The position numbers and the translations under genes are program-made. A stretch of 64,000 nt of DNA from Enterobacter sp. SA187. GTDB taxonomy: Bacteria; Pseudomonadota; Gammaproteobacteria; Enterobacterales; Enterobacteriaceae. Under the pieces are notes generated by a model, which saw only the letters and a list, made by a program, of their open reading frames with translations, ran no database searches and had not been told where the DNA came from. Location: the NCBI RefSeq assembly GCF_001888805.2, contig NZ_CP019113.1, forward strand, positions 124,001 through 188,000, in the 5' to 3' direction. Below are positions 51,444 through 59,592 of the stretch, piece after piece. Position 1 is the stretch's first letter. Each line of letters starts with the position of its first letter.

Positions 51444-52778
51444 CTAACGCACCATGCAGGGGCGTTTGTTATCAAAAGTCCAGTTGGGGATCAGGTACTG
51501 CATGCCCATGGCGTCGTCGCGCGCGCCCAGGCCATGCTTCTGATACAGTTCATTCGCCTTCATCACCTGATCCATATCCAGCTCAACGCCGAGGCCCGGC
51601 GTAGTCGGCACCTGCACCATGCCGCCTTTAATTTCGAATGGCTGTTTAGTGAGGCGCTGATTGCCTTCCTGCCAGATCCAGTGTGTATCAATGGCGGTGA
51701 TGTTGCCTGGCGCTGCGGCCGCCACGTGAGTGAACATCGCCAGCGAGATATCGAAATGGTTGTTGGAGTGTGAACCCCAGGTCAGGCCGAATTCATGACA
51801 CATCTGCGCCACCCGTACCGAGCCCTGCATGGTCCAGAAGTGCGGATCCGCCAGCGGAATGTCCACCGATTGCAGCGACAGCGTGTGCCCCATCTGCCGC
51901 CAGTCGGTGGCGATCATATTGGTGGCGGTCGGCAGGCCGGTGGCGCGGCGGAATTCCGCCATCACTTCACGCCCGGAGAAACCCTGCTCTGCGCCGCACG
52001 GATCTTCGGCATAGGCCAGCACGCCGCGCAGGGATTTACCGATAGCGATGGCTTCATCCAGCGACCAGGCGCCGTTCGGATCGAGGGTCACACGCGCCTG
52101 CGGGAAGCGTTTAGCCAGCGCGGTAACTGCCTCAGCTTCTTCAAAGCCCGCCAGCACGCCGCCCTTGAGTTTGAAGTCGTTAAAGCCGTATTTTTCATAG
52201 GCCGCTTCCGCCAGGCGCACCACCGCATCCGGGGTCATGGCTTCTTCGTGGCGCACGCGATACCAGTCGCATTTGTCGTCCGGCTGGCTCTGGTACGGCA
52301 GCGGCGTGCGTTTACGATCGCCGACAAAGAACAGATAGCCGAGCATTTCCACTTCGCTGCGCTGCTGCCCGTCGCCCAGCAGGGTGGCAACGTTAACGCC
52401 GAGGTGTTTGCCGAGCAGATCCAGCATCGCGGCTTCAATACCGGTCACCACGTGAATGGTGGTACGCAAATCGAAGGTTTGCAGGCCGCGGCCAGCGGCG
52501 TCGCGATCGGCGAATGCCTGACGCACGGCGGTGAGGATATTTTTGTATTCGCCGATGGTTTTACCCACCACCAGCGCGGCGGCGTCTTCCAGCGTGGTGC
52601 GGATTTTTTCGCCGCCGGGAATTTCGCCCACGCCGGTCTGTCCGGCGTTATCTTTGATGATCACGATGTTGCGGGTAAAGAACGGCGCATGGGCACCGCT
52701 CAGGTTCATTAACATGCTGTCGTAACCGGCAACCGGGATCACCTGCATGGAAGTAACAACGGGGGTAGTGGTGCTCAT
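51444..52778 (-). CDS. gudD: D-glucarate dehydratase GudD
   Basis: A 444-residue enolase-superfamily enzyme that dehydrates D-glucarate (and L-idarate) to 5-keto-4-deoxyglucarate. The catalytic KxK is in DFKLKGG and the catalytic His in SHSNNHFDISL. Magnesium-binding acidic residues are in LDPNGAW and AEDPCGAEQGFSG. Length and sequence follow E. coli GudD. It is third in gudP-gudX-gudD-garK, 21 nt after gudX. Confidence 0.97.
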   Translation of the reverse strand: MSTTTPVVTSMQVIPVAGYDSMLMNLSGAHAPFFTRNIVIIKDNAGQTGVGEIPGGEKIRTTLEDAAALVVGKTIGEYKNILTAVRQAFADRDAAGRGLQTFDLRTTIHVVTGIEAAMLDLLGKHLGVNVATLLGDGQQRSEVEMLGYLFFVGDRKRTPLPYQSQPDDKCDWYRVRHEEAMTPDAVVRLAEAAYEKYGFNDFKLKGGVLAGFEEAEAVTALAKRFPQARVTLDPNGAWSLDEAIAIGKSLRGVLAYAEDPCGAEQGFSGREVMAEFRRATGLPTATNMIATDWRQMGHTLSLQSVDIPLADPHFWTMQGSVRVAQMCHEFGLTWGSHSNNHFDISLAMFTHVAAAAPGNITAIDTHWIWQEGNQRLTKQPFEIKGGMVQVPTTPGLGVELDMDQVMKANELYQKHGLGARDDAMGMQYLIPNWTFDNKRPCMVR

Positions 52779-52799
52779 TCTGTCATCCTTTTACTCTAA

Positions 52800-54140
52800 T
52801 CAATGGCGTCCAAAGACGGGGCGTTTGCGGTCAAACGTCCAGCCCGGGATGAGATACTGCATGGGGCCGGCGTCATTACGCGCGCCGCCCGGCAGGGTTT
52901 TGTAGAGCTCGTGGGCCTTCTCAATCTGGCTCCAGTCGATTTCCACGCCCAGCCCCGGCGCGTCAGGGACGGCGATTTTGCCCTGCTTAATTTCCAGCGG
53001 CTGTTTCGTCAGGCGGGCATCGCCTTCCTGCCAGATCCAGTGGGTGTCGATGGCCGTTGGCGTACCAGGTGCTGCCGCGCCGACATGGGTAAACATCGCC
53101 AGCGAAATATCGAAATGGTTGTTGGAATGACAACCCCAGGTCAGCCCCCAGTCATCGCACAACTGCGCCACGCGCACCGCCCCGGACAGCGTCCAGAAAT
53201 GCGGGTCCGCCAGCGGAATGTCGACCGCATTGAGCATGACGGCGTGGCCCATTTCCCGCCAGTTGGTGGCGATCATATTGGTGGCGACCGGCAGCCCGGT
53301 TGCGCGGCGGAACTCCGCCATCACTTCGCGTCCGGAAAAGCCCTGCTCCGCCCCGCATGGATCTTCCGCATAGGTCAGCACATCGTTGAGTCCCTTACAC
53401 AGGCGAATGGCCTCATCGAGCAGCCATGCGCCGTTGGGATCCACGGTAATACGCGCATCCGGAAAACCTTTCTTGAGCGCGCGTGCGGTTTCGATCTCCT
53501 GCTCGCCGGGCAGTACGCCGCCCTTGAGTTTGAAGTCTTTAAAGCCGTAGCGATCCTGCGCCGCCTGCGCCAGCGTCACCACCGCCTCGCTGGTCATGGC
53601 GTGCTGATGACGCAGGCGATACCAGTCGTGATTGCCCGGCGTCGCGTCAAGGTACGGCAGCGGCGTTTGCGTGCGGTCACCGACGTAAAACAGATAGCCA
53701 AGCACGGTCACCGCATCGCGCTGTTTGCCGGGACCGAGCAGTTCGCACACCGGCACGTTCAGCGCTTTGCCCAGCAGATCCAGCAGCGCCGCTTCCAGCG
53801 CGGCCACCGCGTTAACGCGCAGCTCAAACGTCCATGCGCCTTTGCCGAAGGTGTCAAAATCCGCGGCCTGGTTGCCTTTGTGGACCCGCTGTACGACTTT
53901 ATTCAGACGGGCCACTTCCTGCCCCACTACCAGCGGAATGGCATCCACCAGCGTCTGGTAAATGGTTTCGCCGCCCGGTGCTTCACCGACGCCGGTGTTA
54001 CCGGCGTTATCGGTCAGCACCACGATATTGCGGGTGAAGTAAGCGTTATGCGCGCCACCGATATTCATCAGCATGCTGTCGTGCCCGGCTACCGGGATCA
54101 CCCGCATGCTGGCAATTAAGGGAGTTGCCTGTGTATTCAT
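52800..54140 (-). CDS. gudX: Glucarate dehydratase-related protein GudX
   Basis: A 446-residue paralogue of GudD that keeps DFKLKGG and CHSNNHFDISL but has low or no known dehydratase activity in E. coli; its role is unclear. The start MNTQATPL gives the E. coli length and overlaps the gudP stop by one base. A preceding ATG at 54143 forms an ATGA overlap, so coupling is certain in either case. The pair gudX-gudD is an old tandem duplication. Confidence 0.95.
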   Translation of the reverse strand: MNTQATPLIASMRVIPVAGHDSMLMNIGGAHNAYFTRNIVVLTDNAGNTGVGEAPGGETIYQTLVDAIPLVVGQEVARLNKVVQRVHKGNQAADFDTFGKGAWTFELRVNAVAALEAALLDLLGKALNVPVCELLGPGKQRDAVTVLGYLFYVGDRTQTPLPYLDATPGNHDWYRLRHQHAMTSEAVVTLAQAAQDRYGFKDFKLKGGVLPGEQEIETARALKKGFPDARITVDPNGAWLLDEAIRLCKGLNDVLTYAEDPCGAEQGFSGREVMAEFRRATGLPVATNMIATNWREMGHAVMLNAVDIPLADPHFWTLSGAVRVAQLCDDWGLTWGCHSNNHFDISLAMFTHVGAAAPGTPTAIDTHWIWQEGDARLTKQPLEIKQGKIAVPDAPGLGVEIDWSQIEKAHELYKTLPGGARNDAGPMQYLIPGWTFDRKRPVFGRH

Positions 54141-55495
54141 CATTCACGTCCCGCCACAGGTTTCAGTTCGACACGTTTAATGTCACCCACCAGCACCAGA
54201 TAACTCAGTACCGCCACCAGCGCATGGATACCAACGTAAATCAGCGCGCCGTTAAAGGAGCCGGTGGTGCCGACGATATAGCCGATAGCGATCGGCGTGA
54301 CGATGCCGGAGACATTGCCGAACATATTGAACAGTCCGCCGGAGAGGCCGCTGATCTCTTTCGGCGCGGTATCCGCCATCACTGCCCAGCCCAGCGCGCC
54401 AATGCCTTTGCCGAAGAACGCCATCGCCATAAAGCCGATGATCATCCACTCGGTTTCAACGTAGTTACAGAACACCATCACCATCGACAACATCATGCCG
54501 AGCACGATAGGCGTTTTACGGGCGATATTCAGCGAGCCGGTACGACGCATCAGCCAGTCGGAAATTACGCCGCCCAGCACGCCGCCTACAAAGCCGCAGA
54601 TGGCCGGTACCGAGGCGACAAAGCCTGCTTTCAGGATCGACATGCCGCGCGCCTGCACCAGATAGACCGGGAACCAGGTGATAAAGAAGTAAGTCAGGGC
54701 GTTAATGCAGTACTGGCCGAGATAGATGCCGAGCATCATGCGGGAGCCGATCAGCTGTTTGATCTGCCCCCACTTTTGACTGAGCGGAACATGCGTTTTA
54801 GGGCCTTTCTGATCCATATTGATCAGCCCGCCGCCTGCGGCGATGTATTCCAGCTCTTTTTTGTTTACGCCCGGATGTTCGTTAGGTTCGTGGATCACTT
54901 TCAGCCAGATAAAGCTGATGATAATCCCCAGCCCGCCCATAAAGAAGAACACGTGCGACCAGCCCACCTCATGGGTTAACCAGCCCATGATCGGCGCGAA
55001 GATCACCGTCGCGAAGTATTGTGCGGAGTTAAAAATGGCGACGGCGGTACCCCTCTCCTGCGCCGGGAACCAGGCCGCGACGATACGGCTGTTGCCGGGG
55101 AAAGATGGCGCTTCAGCTAGTCCGACCAGGAAGCGCAGGGTAAAGAGCGCGACTATGATGCCGAACCCGCTGAAAATATCGACGAAACCCTGCAGGAGGG
55201 TGAAGGCGGACCAGATAAAAATGGACCAGAAATAGACGCGCTTGGAGCCGAAACGGTCAAGCAGCCAGCCGCCGGGGATTTGGCCAATCACATAGGCCCA
55301 TGAAAATGCCGAGAAAACATAACCCATACCGATGGGATCAAGGCCAATGTCTTTGGCCATTTCCGAACCGGCGATAGACAGCGTGGCGCGGTCACCGTAG
55401 TTGAAGGATGTGACGATAAACAGCATCACCACTATCCAGTAGCGGGCGTTGGTGCGTTTTTCCGCACTGCTCGCCGCGTGGCTTAATGAACTCAT
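54140..55495 (-). CDS. gudP: D-glucarate/galactarate MFS transporter GudP
   Basis: A 451-residue major facilitator of the anion:cation (phthalate/hexuronate) family. About twelve membrane helices are seen. DRATLSIAGSEMAKD after the first helix and GWLLDRFGSKRVYFW between helices 2 and 3 are the family marks. It is the first gene of the glucarate operon. The start MSSLSHAAS was taken for length; the in-frame extension lacks support. Confidence 0.96.
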   Translation of the reverse strand: MSSLSHAASSAEKRTNARYWIVVMLFIVTSFNYGDRATLSIAGSEMAKDIGLDPIGMGYVFSAFSWAYVIGQIPGGWLLDRFGSKRVYFWSIFIWSAFTLLQGFVDIFSGFGIIVALFTLRFLVGLAEAPSFPGNSRIVAAWFPAQERGTAVAIFNSAQYFATVIFAPIMGWLTHEVGWSHVFFFMGGLGIIISFIWLKVIHEPNEHPGVNKKELEYIAAGGGLINMDQKGPKTHVPLSQKWGQIKQLIGSRMMLGIYLGQYCINALTYFFITWFPVYLVQARGMSILKAGFVASVPAICGFVGGVLGGVISDWLMRRTGSLNIARKTPIVLGMMLSMVMVFCNYVETEWMIIGFMAMAFFGKGIGALGWAVMADTAPKEISGLSGGLFNMFGNVSGIVTPIAIGYIVGTTGSFNGALIYVGIHALVAVLSYLVLVGDIKRVELKPVAGRE

Positions 55496-55637
55496 GGTTG
55501 TACTCCCGAAGCGTAGATGTTCGTAGCATGTTTCCCGTCGGTGTAGCGGTAGGGTGCCCGGGATCATGCTGTTATTTTTTGCAGTTCATCTGTCAGGTCG
55601 CTTTCCCCTGAACGCTGCATTTGTATCTGGCTCAAAA

Positions 55638-55700
55638 AGTATAAAAAGCGGGCTACGAACACTCACTGTGCAACCCCACAACATTACGCAGGCGTGGGGT
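55638..55700 (-). promoter_or_regulatory. Candidate gudP promoter with upstream inverted repeat
   Basis: On the minus strand TATACT (55643-55638) is a good -10 without a clear -35. The inverted repeat ACCCCAC-N14-GTGGGGT (55673-55700) lies at roughly -42 to -70 from it, the position of an activator site. The glucarate regulator CdaR is a possible ligand; this is inference only. The rest of the 306-nt gap between gudP and yqcA holds the yqcA terminator and nothing else recognised. Confidence 0.35.
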
Positions 55701-55773
55701 GAAGGTTTGATGCAAAAGCCCAGGGCTATGGGGAGTACTTCACGGAAATGAACAGAAAGGGGAGTAAGAATGT

Positions 55774-55800
55774 AAAAAGCCACCTTCAGGGTGGCTTTTA
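55774..55800 (-). terminator. Terminator after yqcA
   Basis: TAAAAGCCACC-CTGA-GGTGGCTTTTTA on the minus strand, directly beyond the yqcA stop, with a 7-bp core stem plus A/T pairs and a T-run. Confidence 0.9.
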
Positions 55801-55801
55801 T

Positions 55802-56251
55802 TTAGTTAAGCAAGGTAGCCCAGTGTTCAACCCACGGGTTAGAGACGGATTCCGGCTCCGGATCTTCGCTGGCGTCGATGAGTAATACCTCGCCCAGCCG
55901 CTGTGCATTCTGTTCCTGTAGCAGGGCATCAAAGGTTTTACCGGCGCCGCAAAAGTGCGTATAGGTGCTGTCGCCGAGGGCGATAACGCCATAGCGCAGT
56001 GCAGGCTGCACGCCGATCTGATCTTTCACCGCATGGAACAACGGGGCGATGCTGTCGGGAAAATCCCCCTGCCCGGTGGTGGAGGTGATCACCAGAATAA
56101 TTTTATCCTGGTAGCGCTGCCAGTCGGCGAGCACTGCATCTTCGTAAACGGTGGCCTTATGTCCATGGCCGCTCAGGATCGCTTCTGCTTCTTCCGCCAC
56201 CAGCAGCGCGTTGCCATAGGTGGTGCCGACAAATATGCCTACTTCTGCCAT
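55802..56251 (-). CDS. yqcA: Flavodoxin YqcA
   Basis: A 149-residue short-chain flavodoxin that binds FMN. The phosphate loop GTTYGNALLVAEEA is near the N-terminus, with TSTTGQGDFPDS and LGDSTYTHFCGAGKTFD as isoalloxazine loops, as in MioC. Its electron partner is not known. The start MAEVGIFVG was chosen by family length. It follows truC by 16 nt in the run yqcC-truC-yqcA. Confidence 0.95.
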   Translation of the reverse strand: MAEVGIFVGTTYGNALLVAEEAEAILSGHGHKATVYEDAVLADWQRYQDKIILVITSTTGQGDFPDSIAPLFHAVKDQIGVQPALRYGVIALGDSTYTHFCGAGKTFDALLQEQNAQRLGEVLLIDASEDPEPESVSNPWVEHWATLLN

Positions 56252-56267
56252 GCTATTCACTCCTTGT

Positions 56268-57050
56268 TCAGACTTGACTCTCTTCATCCTGACCGCTGCA
56301 TGCGGCAAACTCAACCCTTTCATTTAAAGGGAGAAGCCCCCGCCAGCCAAAGTGCGACAGTGCCTGCATCCAGACCTCGTCCAGCCCGGCACGCAGCACC
56401 AGCGGTTCGCCGGTAAAAGGATGCGTCAGCGACAGTTCGCTGGCGTGCAGCATCAGGCGCTGACAGCCGAAGTGTTCGGCGGCGCTGCGGTTTTGCTTTA
56501 AATCGCCGTGCTTGCTGTCGCCTATAATCGGATGGCGCAGATGCGAAAGATGGCGGCGTAGCTGGTGCTTGCGGCCGGTTTTCGGCAGCAGCTCCACCAG
56601 TCCGTAACGGGTGGTGGGAAATTTCCCGGTGGCGACGGGCATCTCGGCAGTGGCCAGCCCACGATAGTGCGTCACCGCGGGCTGAGGGCCTTTATCTGCG
56701 CGGGCGAATTTGTCGGCGATTTTATCCAGCTCTTCGGTCAGCGGGTAATCCAGCTCGGCCTCGTCCATCAGCCAGCCGCGTACTATCGCATGATAGCGCT
56801 TCTGCATCTGATGCTGTTCAAACTGTTGCGATAACAGGCGGCCCGCCTCGCTGGACAGGCCCATCAACAGTACGCCGGAGGTCGGACGATCGAGGCGATG
56901 GGCGGTAAACACGTGCTGACCAATCTGGTCGCGCACGGTTTGCATCACCACCACTTTTTCATCGCGATCAAGCCAACTGCGGTGCACCAGCCAGCCGGAA
57001 GGTTTGTTCACCGCCACCAGCCATTCGTCCTGATAGATGATCTCCAGCAT
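56268..57050 (-). CDS. truC: tRNA pseudouridine(65) synthase TruC
   Basis: A 260-residue RluA-family pseudouridine synthase specific for U65 of tRNA-Ile and tRNA-Asp. The catalytic Asp54 is in AHRLDRPTSGVLL; VNKPSGWLVHRS and the late LLPKTGRKHQLRRHL are family segments. It shares one base with yqcC. Confidence 0.96.
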   Translation of the reverse strand: MLEIIYQDEWLVAVNKPSGWLVHRSWLDRDEKVVVMQTVRDQIGQHVFTAHRLDRPTSGVLLMGLSSEAGRLLSQQFEQHQMQKRYHAIVRGWLMDEAELDYPLTEELDKIADKFARADKGPQPAVTHYRGLATAEMPVATGKFPTTRYGLVELLPKTGRKHQLRRHLSHLRHPIIGDSKHGDLKQNRSAAEHFGCQRLMLHASELSLTHPFTGEPLVLRAGLDEVWMQALSHFGWRGLLPLNERVEFAACSGQDEESQV

Positions 57051-57379
57051 CAGGCGTTATCGCCAGCAAAGATGGCATCAAGCTGTTGAAGCTGTACCAG
57101 CACCACATCCCGGGCCGGATGGCTGGCATCAAGCGCGACTTCATAATAAGGCGCGATGGCGAAGGTCTGCGGCAACGGCTGTCCGCTGTCTAACAGGGCA
57201 TGCATACGCGGGATCAGCACCCATTGCAGCCACTCGAACGGCTCCATGGTATCCAGACAAAAAGGCTCGGTACTTTCGAAAGCGCTGGCGACCGGGGAAT
57301 GGGTTTGCCAGATGCCCTGCTCGTTTAACAGGGTTTCCAGGCTGAACAGTTGTTGGCGCACGTGCTGGTGGGGAGTCAT
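57050..57379 (-). CDS. yqcC: YqcC (DUF446) conserved protein
   Basis: A 109-residue soluble helical protein conserved in gamma-proteobacteria; PFEWLQWVLIPRMHALLDSG is its signature. Function unknown; its constant link to truC suggests a tRNA-modification context. The start MTPHQHVRQQL equals the family length. It begins 57 nt beyond the csrB terminator on the same strand. Confidence 0.92.
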   Translation of the reverse strand: MTPHQHVRQQLFSLETLLNEQGIWQTHSPVASAFESTEPFCLDTMEPFEWLQWVLIPRMHALLDSGQPLPQTFAIAPYYEVALDASHPARDVVLVQLQQLDAIFAGDNA

Positions 57380-57436
57380 ATCAACCTCGACTGAAAATAA
57401 AACTGGCGCGCAGGATAGCACTAGTCGGGCCTGAAC

Positions 57437-57805
57437 AAAAAAAGGGAGCACTGTAAAAACAGTGCTCCCGGTTCGTTTCGCAGCATTCCGGCTACTTTTG
57501 TTGCTCCCTGCTCATCCTTGACAACTTTTCCTGCGGTCTCCTGACCTGTTCATCCGTAAACAACTGCATCCTGCTCGTACCACCCCGATACGATCTGCGT
57601 TATCCGTAACGCCCGTCCCTGAACATCCTGGTCCGCCGGGCATCCTGACCGGCTCTCATTCTCCGTCCTGGAGGTGTACTTTAACGCGTCCTGCGTCATC
57701 CACTTTGCTTCATCCGGAAGCCTTTCCTTGCAGCACCGTCCTGGTGTTCCTGCTGCGAAGCTACACCATCCCGGCATCCACTTCGCAATGTGACCTCTTG
57801 TCAAC
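57437..57805 (-). ncRNA. csrB: CsrB small RNA
   Basis: About 369 nt on the minus strand between syd and yqcC, the E. coli location and length. It has 23 GGA motifs, many in CAGGA or AGGATG hairpin loops, that bind and sequester the regulator CsrA. The 3' part (GTTGTCAAGGATGAGCAGG onward to the terminator) is close to E. coli CsrB. The terminator is GGGAGCACTG-TTTTTA-CAGTGCTCCC with T7. The 5' end is set at GTTGACAAGAGG by alignment with E. coli GTCGACAGGGAG. Transcription depends on phosphorylated UvrY, whose site is upstream. Confidence 0.95.
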
Positions 57806-57980
57806 GGGGATAAGGATCCGCTTTTTTGCCCTGTCCTACAAGAAGGTGCTTAAGAACATAATCAGAATAGCATTCGACACAGACGGGAGTTTATGAGGTT
57901 AACTTGTTGAATATAAGGGCTTAACGGGAGAGCATGACGGACTGAATGAGAAGAAAATCCTGGCGATCTCCTACAGCCTG

Positions 57981-57998
57981 TGTAAGAGATCTCTCACA
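57981..57998 (-). promoter_or_regulatory. UvrY (SirA/GacA-type) binding palindrome upstream of csrB
   Basis: TGTAAGAGATCTCTCACA is a near-perfect 18-bp palindrome matching the UvrY consensus TGTnAGAGATCTCTnACA. It centres about 185 nt upstream of the inferred csrB start, as in E. coli. The 212-nt gap to syd otherwise holds only the csrB promoter region. Confidence 0.85.
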
Positions 57999-58017
57999 AA
58001 CTCAGTAGTAATCTGGA

Positions 58018-58563
58018 TTACAGAACAGGCTCAAGCTGATTAAGAAATTCCGTAACAGACGGGGCCAGCACCGTACGTTTCGCCGTACCGATGGTTTCGA
58101 GAATCACCTGTCCGGTCAGGTTGCAGACGGCAATAACGTCCAGTTCGCTGTCGAGCGTGGCGATAAACAGCGTGGGCGAAATCTTAAGTCGCTTTTGCGT
58201 CACCAGATGGCCAATTAGATTTTCCTGCACGCGGCGGAAATCGTCCTCGCTCCAGGTTTGCAGCAGCGTCAGCGTCTGCGCGCCAAAGCGCGCGGGCATA
58301 TCACCGGCAAACTGGGTGGCATAAAACGCGTGCAGCGCGGGTTGTACCACAATATCTAATGCCCGTTCAACCGCGTTTACATTGGGTTCCCCTTCAAAGG
58401 GTTGCGGCTGCCAGAATACGCTGTCCTGGGTGGTGGAGATAATGCAGGGCGAGGGCACGCCGTACAAATCTTCACTCTGCGGCCAGCTGTGGTGTGTCTC
58501 ATGCCAGGCATCGCAATAGCGTGCGGTAAATGCTTTCAGGGCGAGCGCCGTTTCTGTGTGCAC
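58018..58563 (-). CDS. syd: SecY-interacting protein Syd
   Basis: A 181-residue acidic protein that binds SecY at the inner membrane and checks translocon assembly. ARYCDAWHE, VPSPCIISTT, WQPQPFEGEPNVNAVERA and WSEDDFRRVQENLIGHLVTQ match E. coli Syd. The start is GTG at 58563, which gives the E. coli length and has AGAG upstream; a much longer open frame extends into queF on the other strand and is not coding. Divergent from queF. Confidence 0.95.
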   Translation of the reverse strand: MHTETALALKAFTARYCDAWHETHHSWPQSEDLYGVPSPCIISTTQDSVFWQPQPFEGEPNVNAVERALDIVVQPALHAFYATQFAGDMPARFGAQTLTLLQTWSEDDFRRVQENLIGHLVTQKRLKISPTLFIATLDSELDVIAVCNLTGQVILETIGTAKRTVLAPSVTEFLNQLEPVL

Positions 58564-58631
58564 CGATTTCTCTCTTAACCAAAGCCAGGATAAACTTGGC
58601 GGATAGTTTACCTGCAAAATGGCGATGAAAC

Positions 58632-59477
58632 ATGTCTTCTTATGATAACCACCAGGCGCTGGCTGGCCTGACCCTCGGCAAATCCACCGCGTACCGCGAT
58701 ACCTACGACGCCAGCCTGTTGCAGGGCGTACCGCGCAGCCTGAACCGCGATCCGCTCGGCCTGCATGCCGACAACCTGCCCTTTCACGGCGGCGATATCT
58801 GGACGCTCTATGAGCTGTCATGGCTGAACAGTAATGGCCTGCCGCAGGTGGCGGTTGGACAGGTGGAACTTAACTATGCCAGCGTCAATCTGGTGGAATC
58901 AAAAAGCTTCAAGCTTTATCTCAACAGCTTCAACCAGACGCGTTTCGCCAGCTGGGACGAGGTGCAGGCCACCCTGCAGCGCGATCTCAGCGCCTGTGCG
59001 CAGGGCGACGTGAGCGTGGCGCTTTATCGCCTTAATGAACTGGAAGGTCAGCCGATCGCCGCGTTCAACGGTGTGTGCATCGACGATCAGGATATTGCGA
59101 TCGATAACTACGACTTTAGCGCCGATTACCTGGAAAACGCCGCCAGCGGCCCGATTGTGGAAGAAACCCTGGTCAGCCATCTGCTGAAATCTAACTGCCT
59201 GATCACTCATCAGCCGGACTGGGGTTCGGTGCAGATCCAGTATCGCGGTCCGCAAATCGACCGTGAGAAGCTGCTGCGTTATCTGGTCTCCTTCCGCCAT
59301 CACAATGAATTTCATGAACAGTGCGTGGAGCGCATTTTCAATGATGTGCAGCGTTTTTGTAAGCCAGAATCCCTGAGCGTATATGCGCGCTATACCCGTC
59401 GCGGCGGTCTGGACATTAATCCGTGGCGCACCAACGGCGATTTTGCGCCCTCAACCGGAAGACTGGTTCGCCAGTAA
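58632..59477 (+). CDS. queF: NADPH-dependent 7-cyano-7-deazaguanine reductase QueF
   Basis: A 281-residue type II (two-domain) tunnelling-fold enzyme that reduces the nitrile preQ0 to preQ1 in queuosine synthesis. The thioimide-forming Cys189 and Asp196 are in KSNCLITHQPDWGS, and HHNEFHEQCVERIF ends the active site. It complements queD and queE at 33-34 kb. Starts 69 nt from the divergent syd. Confidence 0.97.
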   Translation: MSSYDNHQALAGLTLGKSTAYRDTYDASLLQGVPRSLNRDPLGLHADNLPFHGGDIWTLYELSWLNSNGLPQVAVGQVELNYASVNLVESKSFKLYLNSFNQTRFASWDEVQATLQRDLSACAQGDVSVALYRLNELEGQPIAAFNGVCIDDQDIAIDNYDFSADYLENAASGPIVEETLVSHLLKSNCLITHQPDWGSVQIQYRGPQIDREKLLRYLVSFRHHNEFHEQCVERIFNDVQRFCKPESLSVYARYTRRGGLDINPWRTNGDFAPSTGRLVRQ

Positions 59478-59592
59478 ACAGACAATTTTCTGCATTTGCG
59501 CCGCACAATCGGCGCATGAGGTTGTTAAACGTCATAAGCCAGGGCTATTGTAATCACAGGGAGCGGCGATTTTCGCCCCGTAAGGAGCTCAC

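Noticed and set aside
57444..57469. LexA-like CTG...CAG pattern in the csrB 3' end
   Set aside because: The spacing is 6 rather than 10 nt, and the sequence is the csrB terminator stem and loop.
58564..58821. Extended N-terminus of Syd
   Set aside because: It is antisense to the start of queF, Arg-rich and without homology; the GTG start gives the exact family length.
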